Assembly (NCBI GenBank): GCA_017555925.1
Contig: JAFZFL010000200.1
Span: forward strand, 1-6,717
DNA: 6,717 bases
Direction: 5' to 3'
DNA from: Bacteroidales bacterium
GTDB taxonomy: Bacteria; Bacteroidota; Bacteroidia; Bacteroidales; UBA932
The translations under genes and the position numbers were made by a program. Below the pieces are notes generated by a model, which saw nothing but the letters and a program-made list of their open reading frames with translations, was not told the origin of the DNA and did no database searches. Below, in pieces: positions 1-5,442 of the stretch. How positions within the stretch are numbered: the first letter of the stretch is position 1; each line of letters begins with the position of its first letter.

Positions 1-1
1 A

Positions 2-1642
2 AATTATGCAGGTGTATTTACACAACCTACATCAAATATCTCTCCCGACGGAGTTGATATCATTTCCGGATCCGGAGCAACAGTGGTTTTCATTATGGAG
101 GCCGCAATTAAAATGGGTCTGAAATTCTCAAGCGTATATTCAGTAGGAAACAGCGCACAATTGGGAGTTGAAGATATTTTGGCATATATGGATGAAACCT
201 ATGTGCATGGCGAAAGTTCTCCTGTAAAACTTCTCTATATTGAGAATGTTTCCAAGCCGCAAATGCTTTTGAAACATGCAAAATCGCTTATTTCCAAAGG
301 TGCAAGGATAGCAGCCATCAAGGCAGGTTACAGTGAGGCCGGAAGCAGAGCTGCATCATCACATACAGGTGCGCTTGCAACCCCTGATGTGGCTGTAAAT
401 GCTTTATTCAAGAAAGCTGGCATAATAAGGGCATATGGAAGAGAAGAACTTGTAAATATTGCATCTGTACTTACACTTCCTGCGCTTAAAGGAAAACGCG
501 TGGCAATTGTCACACATGCAGGAGGCCCTGCAGTAATGCTGACAGATGTCTTGAATACCAATGGTGTTGAAATTCCACACATTTCAGGTGAAGATGCAGA
601 TGAGTTGCTTCAAAAACTCTTCAAAGGCTCATCTGTAAGCAATCCAATAGATTTCCTTGCAACAGGCACACCTCAGCAGCTTGACGAAATTCTTGATGCA
701 TGCGAGAACAAATTTGATATTGACGCTTCGGTAGTTATATTCGGAAGTCCAGGATTGACAGATGTATATCCTGCTTACGAAGTATTGCAAAAAAGAATGA
801 AAATCTCCAAAAAACCTATATACCCTGTTCTACCATCAGTAATAAATGCAGGTGCTGCAATTGAGAAGTTCCAAAGCCAGGGAGGAGTTTCATTCAATGA
901 CGAGGTCTCATTTGGAAAAGCCTTTGTGAAAGTGGCAAACAGCATAAACTTCCCTGAAGCAGAGTTGTTTAACGATATTGACACAGCTACAATCAGAAAT
1001 ATTGTAGAGACAAGTGATGATGGTTATTTGTCTCCCGACAAGATACAGGCACTTTTGGATGCCGCAAAGATCAACAGGGTAAAAGAGTTTGTTGTAAATG
1101 AACCTGAGCAGGCATTGGCAGTAATGAAAGAGATTTCATACCCTGTAGTGATGAAGGTAATTGGTCCGCTTCACAAGACAGATGTTGGAGGAGTAGTTCT
1201 TAATGTTAAGGATGATGCAACACTACAAAACGAGTTTGCACGTCTTATCTCCATCAAAGATGCAACTGGAGTATTGATACAACCAATGTTAAGTGGAACT
1301 GAGGTCTTTATTGGAGCAAAGAAAGAGGGCAAATTCGGCACATTGGTAATGTGCGGACTTGGTGGAATTTTCATTGAGGCTCTAAAAGATGTCCAAACAG
1401 CTATTGCGCCTATTTCTGAAGAAGAGGCAACTCACATGATCAAGTCACTCAATGGTTACAAAATCATCAAAGGTGTCAGAGGTCAGGAGGGCGTAAATCA
1501 GGACTCATTCAACGAAACAATAAGAAGAGTATCTGCATTATGTATGGCAGCTCCAGAAATTGCAGAGATGGACTTGAATCCATTGCTTGGCAACAGCAAA
1601 GGCGTTGTAGCCGTAGATGCAAGAATAAGAATAGAGAAATAA
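2..1642 (+). CDS. ADP-forming acyl-CoA synthetase (acetate--CoA ligase family), alpha-beta fusion, 5' partial
   Basis: The reading frame is open from base 2, so the gene enters from the left edge; the ATG at 83 is internal. The visible 546 residues cover the end of the CoA-binding domain, the ligase-like domain (with SSHTGALA, His at visible residue 121, base 362) and a C-terminal ATP-grasp domain containing LHKTDVGGV (His at residue 391, base 1172). In archaeal ADP-forming acetyl-CoA synthetases these two motifs carry the alpha and beta phosphohistidines that relay phosphate between acyl phosphate and ADP. By comparison with those enzymes, about 135-140 N-terminal residues are missing. Expected reaction: acyl-CoA + ADP + Pi to acid + CoA + ATP, in the cytoplasm. 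There is no GNAT domain after the ATP-grasp, so it is not a Pat-type protein acetyltransferase. The gene lies 11 bases before the next one and heads toward an oxidoreductase operon that makes acyl-CoA. Substrate range (acetyl, branched or aryl) cannot be read from the sequence. Confidence 0.9.
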   Translation, partial: NYAGVFTQPTSNISPDGVDIISGSGATVVFIMEAAIKMGLKFSSVYSVGNSAQLGVEDILAYMDETYVHGESSPVKLLYIENVSKPQMLLKHAKSLISKGARIAAIKAGYSEAGSRAASSHTGALATPDVAVNALFKKAGIIRAYGREELVNIASVLTLPALKGKRVAIVTHAGGPAVMLTDVLNTNGVEIPHISGEDADELLQKLFKGSSVSNPIDFLATGTPQQLDEILDACENKFDIDASVVIFGSPGLTDVYPAYEVLQKRMKISKKPIYPVLPSVINAGAAIEKFQSQGGVSFNDEVSFGKAFVKVANSINFPEAELFNDIDTATIRNIVETSDDGYLSPDKIQALLDAAKINRVKEFVVNEPEQALAVMKEISYPVVMKVIGPLHKTDVGGVVLNVKDDATLQNEFARLISIKDATGVLIQPMLSGTEVFIGAKKEGKFGTLVMCGLGGIFIEALKDVQTAIAPISEEEATHMIKSLNGYKIIKGVRGQEGVNQDSFNETIRRVSALCMAAPEIAEMDLNPLLGNSKGVVAVDARIRIEK

Positions 1643-1653
1643 TAGCGTAAAAC

Positions 1654-1818
1654 ATGAAAGATAAGATCAAAAAAATAACTGAAGGGTTCAACAAATTGAC
1701 ACCAACAGCCCAAGGAATGATTATTTTAGGGATCTTGCTTATAATAGGTATAATCCTGCGATGGAGTTATATAGTGCAGGAGATAGGAAAAGGATTTGAT
1801 TTTTTTAGTGGTAAGTAA
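1654..1818 (+). CDS. Small single-pass membrane protein, 54 aa, function unknown
   Basis: A short ATG-to-TAA frame of 54 codons fills the space between the synthetase and the ferredoxin gene, with gaps of 11 and 18 bases, exactly as expected for an operon member. The protein starts with a basic, amphipathic segment (MKDKIKKITEGFNKLTPTAQ, residues 1-20). A hydrophobic stretch follows at about residues 22-35 (MIILGILLIIGIIL), then RWSYIVQEIGKGFDFFSGK, a short polar tail. No signal-peptidase site is evident, so a membrane-anchored small protein with a positively charged N-terminus is likely. I do not recognise a family. It could tether or modulate the neighbouring oxidoreductase, but that rests only on position. 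It could also be a chance frame, although its spacing and composition argue against that. Confidence 0.7.
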   Translation: MKDKIKKITEGFNKLTPTAQGMIILGILLIIGIILRWSYIVQEIGKGFDFFSGK

Positions 1819-1836
1819 CATTTAAAATATATAATT

Positions 1837-2058
1837 ATGGCAGTAAAAGGAGCTATAGTAGTTGATATTGAAAAGTGCAAGGGCTGCAGCGTATGCATTG
1901 CCAATTGTCCCACAAATACAATTGCACTTTCTCAAGAAGTAAATGGCAAAGGATATAATTTTGCTATAATGGCTAATCCCGACAATTGTACAGGTTGTAC
2001 CAATTGTGCAACAGTCTGTCCGGACGCAGTAATAACAGTTTATAGAGTAAAAATTTAA
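1837..2058 (+). CDS. 2-oxoacid:ferredoxin oxidoreductase, ferredoxin-like (delta) subunit
   Basis: This 73-residue protein has two complete CxxCxxCxxxCP motifs, with cysteines at residues 14, 17, 20, 24 and 51, 54, 57, 61. That is the standard bacterial 2x[4Fe-4S] ferredoxin fold. In four-subunit 2-oxoacid:ferredoxin oxidoreductases this subunit passes electrons from the thiamine-bound intermediate to an external ferredoxin. It directly precedes the alpha gene with an 11-base gap, matching the usual delta-alpha-beta-gamma gene order of VOR/KOR enzymes. The start is preceded by an AT-only leader without a Shine-Dalgarno sequence. Assignment as a subunit rather than a free ferredoxin rests on the operon context. 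Gene names differ between databases (vorD/korD), so no symbol is given. Confidence 0.9.
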   Translation: MAVKGAIVVDIEKCKGCSVCIANCPTNTIALSQEVNGKGYNFAIMANPDNCTGCTNCATVCPDAVITVYRVKI

Positions 2059-2069
2059 AAAGATATAAA

Positions 2070-3149
2070 ATGGCTGAAAAAATATTGATGAAAGGAAACG
2101 AAGCCATAGCTCACGGAGCAATCAGATGCGGTTGCGACGGTTACTTTGGCTACCCCATTACTCCACAATCTGAAGTAATGGAGACTTTGATGCTCGAAAA
2201 GCCTTGGGAGACCACAGGAATGGTTGTTCTTCAAGCTGAGAGCGAAACATCATCTATAAATATGCTTTATGGTGGAGCTTGTACAGGTAAAAAGGTAATG
2301 ACCTCCTCAAGTAGCCCTGGAATAAGCCTTATGTGTGAGGGTCTTACATACCTTGCAGGTGCCGAACTTCCTTGCCTTGTTGTAAACGTAATGCGTGGCG
2401 GTCCTGGTCTTGGAACCATACAACCTTCGCAATCTGACTACTTCCAGTGTGTTAAAGGTGGTGGCCACGGCGACTATCATATGATTGTGCTTGCCCCTGC
2501 TTCTGCTCAGGATATGTATGACTTTGTTGATGAGGCTTTCAATCTTGCATTCAAATATAGAAATCCTGCCATGATTCTTTCAGATGGCGTTATAGGACAG
2601 ATGATGGAGAAAGTTGAGATGCGTCCTATGAAACCTCGCAGAACTCAGGAAGAGCTTCTTGCAGAGTGCGGCTCATGGGCTATTACAGGCAAAACTCCTG
2701 ATAGAAAGAGAAATCTTATTACATCATTGGCTCTTGAACCTCATATTATGGAGGCACATAACCACAAACTTCAGGCAAAATATAGGGAGATTGAGGCAAA
2801 TGAGGTAAGATACAGCACTTACAAGGTTGAAGATGCAGAACATCTTATTGTAGCATACGGAAGTGTATACAGAATCTGTGAGAGTGTAGTTGATATGGCT
2901 CGCGAGAAGGGTATTAAAGTTGGTATTTTAAGACCTATTACACTATATCCTTATCCTGTTAAGGAGATTGACGCACTTGTACCTCAAATGAAGAGTATTC
3001 TTACAGTTGAGATGAGTGCGGGCCAGATGGTTGAAGATGTTGAAAGAATTGCCAAAGGCAGAGTTCCAGTAAACTTCTATGGCCGTTACGGTGGCAGCAT
3101 ACCTTCACCAGAGGAGATTTTGGAAGCATTTGAAAACTATATTAAATAG
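2070..3149 (+). CDS. vorB: 2-oxoacid:ferredoxin oxidoreductase alpha subunit (VorB/KorA type)
   Basis: This 359-residue protein is the pyrimidine-binding half of the thiamine enzyme. Near the N-terminus it has GYPITPQSE (residues 27-35), the conserved substrate-side loop of the family, with Thr31 in the position that contacts the 2-oxoacid. The middle carries the long PFOR domain I, and the last ~100 residues form the transketolase C-terminal-like domain II (VAYGSVYRICESVV, later GILRPITLYPYPV). Length fits the stand-alone alpha subunit of VOR (3-methyl-2-oxobutanoate) and bacterial KOR (2-oxoglutarate) enzymes; no gamma domain is fused. With beta, gamma and the ferredoxin subunit it would oxidise a 2-oxoacid to acyl-CoA, CO2 and reduced ferredoxin in the cytoplasm. 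From recall of common annotation of Bacteroidota homologues I favour VorB, but substrate choice between branched 2-oxoacids and 2-oxoglutarate is not settled by the visible motifs. Confidence 0.9.
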   Translation: MAEKILMKGNEAIAHGAIRCGCDGYFGYPITPQSEVMETLMLEKPWETTGMVVLQAESETSSINMLYGGACTGKKVMTSSSSPGISLMCEGLTYLAGAELPCLVVNVMRGGPGLGTIQPSQSDYFQCVKGGGHGDYHMIVLAPASAQDMYDFVDEAFNLAFKYRNPAMILSDGVIGQMMEKVEMRPMKPRRTQEELLAECGSWAITGKTPDRKRNLITSLALEPHIMEAHNHKLQAKYREIEANEVRYSTYKVEDAEHLIVAYGSVYRICESVVDMAREKGIKVGILRPITLYPYPVKEIDALVPQMKSILTVEMSAGQMVEDVERIAKGRVPVNFYGRYGGSIPSPEEILEAFENYIK

Positions 3150-3154
3150 GGAGG
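3149..3154 (+). promoter_or_regulatory. Shine-Dalgarno-like site for the beta subunit gene
   Basis: GGGAGG begins at the last base of the alpha stop codon and lies four bases before the beta ATG at 3159. It is the only strong Shine-Dalgarno match at a gene start in this window; the other starts have AT-rich leaders, as is usual in Bacteroidota. It supports the ATG at 3159 as the true start and suggests tight translational coupling of alpha and beta. Confidence 0.55.
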
Positions 3155-3158
3155 CGAT

Positions 3159-3920
3159 ATGGATATAAAAGATATAATTAAACCCGAGAATAAAGTATAC
3201 AGCAAAACCCCATTGTTGACAGATGCTGTAATGCACTACTGTCCCGGCTGTACCCACGGTGTTGTTCACAAGATAATTGCTGAGGTTATTGAAGAGATGG
3301 GCATTCAGGATAAAACTATCGGTATTTCTCCTGTTGGATGTGCAGTTCTTGCATATAACTATATAGATATCGACTGGGAGCAAGCAGCTCATGGTAGAGC
3401 TCCTGCACTTGCTACAGCAACAAAGAGATTGAATCCCGACAAATATGTCTTCACTTATCAGGGAGACGGTGATTTGGCTTCAATTGGATGCGGAGAGGTA
3501 ATGCACGCCTGCAATAGAGGTGAAAATATAGTCATTATCTTCATTAACAACGCAATATATGGTATGACAGGTGGTCAGATGGCTCCTACTACCCTATTGG
3601 GCCAGGTTACAGCTACAACTCCATACGGACGTCGTGCCGACTTGAATGGTTATCCGATGAAGATTACCGAGATTGTTTCTCAATTGGAGGGAACCTGCTA
3701 TGTTACAAGACAATCAGCTCAAAACCCAGCTGCAGTACGTAAAGCCAAAAAAGCTATCAGAAAAGCATTTGAGAACTCCATGATGAATAAAGGAACCTCA
3801 TTTGTTGAGATAGTAGGTACATGTAACTCCGGTTGGAAGCTAACCCCAGTAAAAGCAAACAAATGGATGGAAGAGAACATGTTCCCATTCTACCAATTGG
3901 GTGATATTAAAGACAGATAG
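3159..3920 (+). CDS. 2-oxoacid:ferredoxin oxidoreductase beta subunit, TPP-binding (VorA/KorB type)
   Basis: This 253-residue protein holds the thiamine diphosphate site. The TPP motif starts at GDGDLASIGCGE (GDG at 102-104) and ends at NN (130-131), which bind the diphosphate through Mg2+. The N-terminal MHYCPGCTHG (Cys28, Cys31), together with Cys61 (SPVGC) and Cys222 (GTCNSGW), matches the four-cysteine pattern that binds a [4Fe-4S] cluster next to TPP in archaeal 2-oxoacid:ferredoxin oxidoreductases, so this cluster is probably present too. It would pair with the alpha subunit to form the catalytic core. The gene starts 9 bases after alpha and is followed after 27 bases by gamma. Its length is slightly shorter than that of many KorB proteins but the fold looks complete. 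Databases label close relatives as KorB, VorA or 2-oxoglutarate oxidoreductase, so the exact substrate is left open. Confidence 0.9.
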   Translation: MDIKDIIKPENKVYSKTPLLTDAVMHYCPGCTHGVVHKIIAEVIEEMGIQDKTIGISPVGCAVLAYNYIDIDWEQAAHGRAPALATATKRLNPDKYVFTYQGDGDLASIGCGEVMHACNRGENIVIIFINNAIYGMTGGQMAPTTLLGQVTATTPYGRRADLNGYPMKITEIVSQLEGTCYVTRQSAQNPAAVRKAKKAIRKAFENSMMNKGTSFVEIVGTCNSGWKLTPVKANKWMEENMFPFYQLGDIKDR

Positions 3921-3947
3921 TCAGTTAACCATAAAATATTTTGAATA

Positions 3948-4499
3948 ATGAAAGAAGAGATTATTATTGCCGGATTTGGAGGCCAAGGTGTATTGTCAAT
4001 GGGTAAGATCATTGCATACTCTGGAATTATGCAGGATATGGAGGTTACCTGGATGCCTTCATACGGTCCCGAAATGAGAGGTGGTACTGCAAACGTTACA
4101 GTAATTGTAAGTGACAAAACCATAAGCTCACCTATTTTGAGCAAATGCGATACTGCAATCATACTTAACCAACAATCAATGGACAAGTTTGAGTCTATGG
4201 TTAAACCAGGAGGTTTATTGATTTACGATCCAAACGGAATTACACGCCATCCGGAGAGAAAAGATATAAACATCTGTACTATAGAGGCTGCAGAAGAGAG
4301 CGCTTTGATGGGAAATACCAAAGCTTTCAATATGGTTGTCTTTGGTGCATTCCTTAAAAAGAAACCTATTCTTACAATGGAGAATGTAATTAAGGGTATC
4401 AAAAAATCTATTCCTGAAAGACATCATCACCTTATTCCAATGAACGAACAAGCTATCAATCTAGGAATGGAAAAGGTTAAGGATACACAAGTTATCTGA
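3948..4499 (+). CDS. 2-oxoacid:ferredoxin oxidoreductase gamma subunit (VorC/KorC type)
   Basis: This 183-residue protein has the glycine-rich GFGGQGV loop at residues 9-15 and SYGPEMRGG at 38-46, both hallmarks of the POR/KOR gamma family. In the enzyme the gamma subunit forms the CoA-binding domain that brings CoA to the hydroxyethyl-type TPP intermediate. The length is normal for a free gamma subunit (about 180-190 residues). It closes the operon: stop codon, short AT-rich spacer, then a strong hairpin terminator. Together with the ferredoxin, alpha and beta genes, it shows that the enzyme is of the four-polypeptide type, not the single-chain PFOR. Confidence 0.9.
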   Translation: MKEEIIIAGFGGQGVLSMGKIIAYSGIMQDMEVTWMPSYGPEMRGGTANVTVIVSDKTISSPILSKCDTAIILNQQSMDKFESMVKPGGLLIYDPNGITRHPERKDINICTIEAAEESALMGNTKAFNMVVFGAFLKKKPILTMENVIKGIKKSIPERHHHLIPMNEQAINLGMEKVKDTQVI

Positions 4500-4525
4500 T
4501 AGATAGCTTAAAATTTAAATGAATT

Positions 4526-4558
4526 AAGGGAGACGCAGAGAAAAGCGCTCCCTTTTTT
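4526..4558 (+). terminator. Intrinsic terminator of the oxidoreductase operon
   Basis: GGGAG (4528-4532) pairs with CTCCC (4548-4552). Inside it, after one bulged A, CGC (4534-4536) pairs with GCG (4545-4547) around the loop AGAGAAAA. Two outer A-T pairs extend the stem and six Ts follow directly (4553-4558). This is a textbook rho-independent terminator 26 bases after the gamma stop codon, and it separates the oxidoreductase operon from the zapA operon. Confidence 0.9.
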
Positions 4559-4572
4559 GTTATATATAATTA

Positions 4573-4602
4573 TTGTAGAATTTAAATTATCTACTATCTT
4601 TG
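4573..4602 (+). promoter_or_regulatory. Bacteroidota-type promoter for the coiled-coil gene and zapA
   Basis: TATCTTTG at 4595-4602 is a perfect match to the Bacteroidota -7 consensus TAnnTTTG. TTG at 4573-4575 lies exactly 19 bases upstream, where the -33 element of this phylum belongs. The site follows the operon terminator by 15 bases and precedes the ATG at 4620. Transcription would start near 4607-4611, giving a leader of only about 10 nt. The housekeeping sigma factor of Bacteroidota is the expected reader. Confidence 0.75.
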
Positions 4603-4619
4603 TAGGGATATTTTTTATT

Positions 4620-4934
4620 ATGAGTGAAGAGAGCCAAATAGTAATAAACAGACTTAAGGGGCACATAGAGTCAATAATATCCTCTTATGAAGTTACCCTT
4701 TATGAAAAGAGAGAGTTGGAGCAGAAATTGGCTGCTACAAGTGAGAAGTTGGCTGCTACTCAACAAGATTTGGAAAAGAGTAAAACAACAGTTAAAGAAT
4801 TAGGAGAAAAGATTGATATAATGCAGTTGGCGAATGCTTTTAGAGGTTCGTCACAAGATATAAAAGAGGCCAAGCAGAGAATTGCCAGGTTAGTTAGAGA
4901 GATAGACAAATGTATTTCTCTATTAAATGACTGA
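4620..4934 (+). CDS. Short coiled-coil protein of unknown function, upstream of zapA
   Basis: This is a 104-residue, highly charged, mostly helical protein without a signal peptide or membrane segment. Residues 4 to about 65 read as a coiled coil, including the back-to-back heptads KLAATSE and KLAATQQ at residues 36-49. After a break near LANAFRGSSQD, a second amphipathic helix (KEAKQRIARLVREIDKCISLL) ends the protein. The ATG at 4620 was chosen because an in-frame TTG at 4557 lies in the terminator T-run and the stretch between holds the promoter, which cannot be coding in this transcript. Its stop codon is 2 bases from the zapA ATG, so the two are co-transcribed and probably coupled. I do not recognise a named family. 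The size, coiled coil and ZapA pairing recall ZapB, the ZapA-binding coiled coil of Gammaproteobacteria, but I see no sequence similarity that would prove homology. Confidence 0.85.
   Translation: MSEESQIVINRLKGHIESIISSYEVTLYEKRELEQKLAATSEKLAATQQDLEKSKTTVKELGEKIDIMQLANAFRGSSQDIKEAKQRIARLVREIDKCISLLND
4725..4766 (+). repeat. Two tandem 21-base heptad repeats in the coiled-coil gene
   Basis: Units 4725-4745 and 4746-4766 share the core TTGGCTGCTAC at the same offset and encode KLAATSE and KLAATQQ. This looks like a one-heptad duplication within the coiled coil, which keeps both frame and heptad phase. Confidence 0.6.
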
Positions 4935-4936
4935 TA

Positions 4937-5227
4937 ATGAAACAAAAAATAAAAATAAATATTGCCGATAGAATTTATACACTTACAATTGAAGCCTCAA
5001 GGGAAGAGGCAATGCGTAAGGCTGTAAAGAATATCAATGAGGCTATAGGCAAATACAAATCAAGAATGTCTAACATTGATGAGGTTGATGCCCTCTCTAT
5101 GGTAATATTACAATATGCTATGAGTCTTGTTGAGATGGAACAAAAGGATGAAATAGGTTCCATCATTAATGACTTGAAGCAATTGGACAAACAATTGGAA
5201 GAATACATACAGTCGTCTAGCTGCTAG
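4937..5227 (+). CDS. zapA: Cell division protein ZapA
   Basis: This 96-residue protein matches the ZapA family. It has an N-terminal beta-hairpin region (KIKINIADRIYTLTIEAS), then helix one (REEAMRKAVKNINEAIGKYK), a middle helix (VDALSMVILQYAMSLVEME), and a C-terminal coiled-coil tail (GSIINDLKQLDKQLEEYI) that mediates dimer and tetramer formation. ZapA binds and bundles FtsZ filaments at the division site in the cytoplasm; length is typical (about 90-110 residues). The ATG follows the upstream stop by 2 bases. The last codons (SSSC, stop) lie in a dyad-symmetric stretch that also forms the 5' strand of the RNA structure downstream, which may constrain codon choice there. The frame is not disrupted. 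Confidence 0.9.
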   Translation: MKQKIKINIADRIYTLTIEASREEAMRKAVKNINEAIGKYKSRMSNIDEVDALSMVILQYAMSLVEMEQKDEIGSIINDLKQLDKQLEEYIQSSSC

Positions 5228-5229
5228 AC
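5215..5229 (+). repeat. Perfect 7-bp inverted repeat across the zapA stop codon
   Basis: GTCTAGC (5215-5221) and GCTAGAC (5223-5229) are exact reverse complements around one T, and the TAG stop of zapA (5225-5227) is inside the right arm. As RNA it can fold as a 5-bp stem with a 5-nt loop. The right arm also pairs with GTCTGGC at 5395-5401, the 3' strand of the downstream RNA, so the two pairings exclude each other. It could instead be a DNA-binding dyad. Confidence 0.6.
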
Positions 5230-5412
5230 AATTGCTCTTTGCGAAAATCAACATTTTAAACACTACCGGGTAAACCGGCTGACAAAAACAGGCCTAGGTG
5301 ACCCCCAGGGGGATTCCATTTATGGGACGTTGGAAGTTTGCGTCATTAACCGGAGCCCAAATCTTATTTTATAAGGTTTTCAGAAAACAGCATTGTCTGG
5401 CGGCTTTTTTTT
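5219..5412 (+). ncRNA. ssrS: Structured non-coding RNA, probable 6S RNA
   Basis: A long closing stem pairs 5219-5236 with 5389-5405: seventeen pairs, three G-U at most, one bulged T at 5233. Eight Ts (5405-5412) follow. Inside are small hairpins typical of a rod with an open middle: CCGG-GTAAA-CCGG (5266-5278), CTTAT-TTT-ATAAG (5363-5375), an apical TTCCA-TTTA-TGGGA (5314-5327), and an inner stem in which GAC and AAAC (5281-5289) pair with GTTT and GTC (5336-5344). The ~190-nt length, closing stem, AT-rich bubble with a 3'-side hairpin and place next to zapA fit 6S RNA, which mimics an open promoter and sequesters housekeeping RNA polymerase. The zapA-ssrS neighbourhood is known in Gammaproteobacteria. 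The 5' and 3' ends are inferred from pairing only. Only weak promoter-like sequence (TTG at 5183, TACATACA at 5204) lies ahead, so processing from the zapA transcript is possible. An alternative is another Bacteroidales RNA family such as Bacteroidales-1. Confidence 0.68.
5389..5412 (+). terminator. 3' strand of closing stem plus T-run, terminator of the ncRNA
   Basis: AGCATTGTCTGGCGGC (5389-5404) is the 3' strand of the long closing stem and is followed at once by eight Ts (5405-5412). This has the form of an intrinsic terminator whose stem encloses the whole RNA. A short hairpin just before it, GTTTT-CAG-AAAAC (5376-5388), may help the polymerase pause. rny starts only 30 bases later, so either termination is partial or rny has its own start signals. 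Confidence 0.6.
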
Positions 5413-5442
5413 GACATTTAACAACAATATATATTTATAGAG

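Noticed and set aside
328..582. Minus-strand open frame within the synthetase gene, and similar minus-strand frames throughout the window
   Set aside because: They lie opposite well-conserved enzymes and show no recognisable domains, no start signals and no independent spacing. They are shadows of the plus-strand genes.
1822..2121. Cysteine- and tyrosine-rich minus-strand frame opposite the ferredoxin gene
   Set aside because: Its composition is the antisense image of the Cys-rich ferredoxin; no independent evidence of coding.
4490..4512. TATC/GATA repeats around the gamma stop codon as a possible second hairpin
   Set aside because: The pairing is short and AT-only, and the strong GC hairpin just downstream explains termination.
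4557..4619. N-terminal extension of the coiled-coil gene from a TTG start, giving a hydrophobic leader like a signal anchor
   Set aside because: The TTG sits in the T-run of the upstream terminator, and the extension encodes the promoter elements. The hydrophobic residues are a by-product of AT-rich DNA; ATG 4620 is the start.
5302..5312. CCCCCAGGGGG palindrome inside the ncRNA
   Set aside because: The one-base centre cannot form a full hairpin. It probably takes part in a longer apical stem or pairs elsewhere; no separate element is claimed.
5228..5442. A riboswitch or leader controlling rny
   Set aside because: The structure is closed by a stem ending in a T-run and fits a free-standing RNA better than an aptamer with an expression platform; no known ligand-binding core was recognised.
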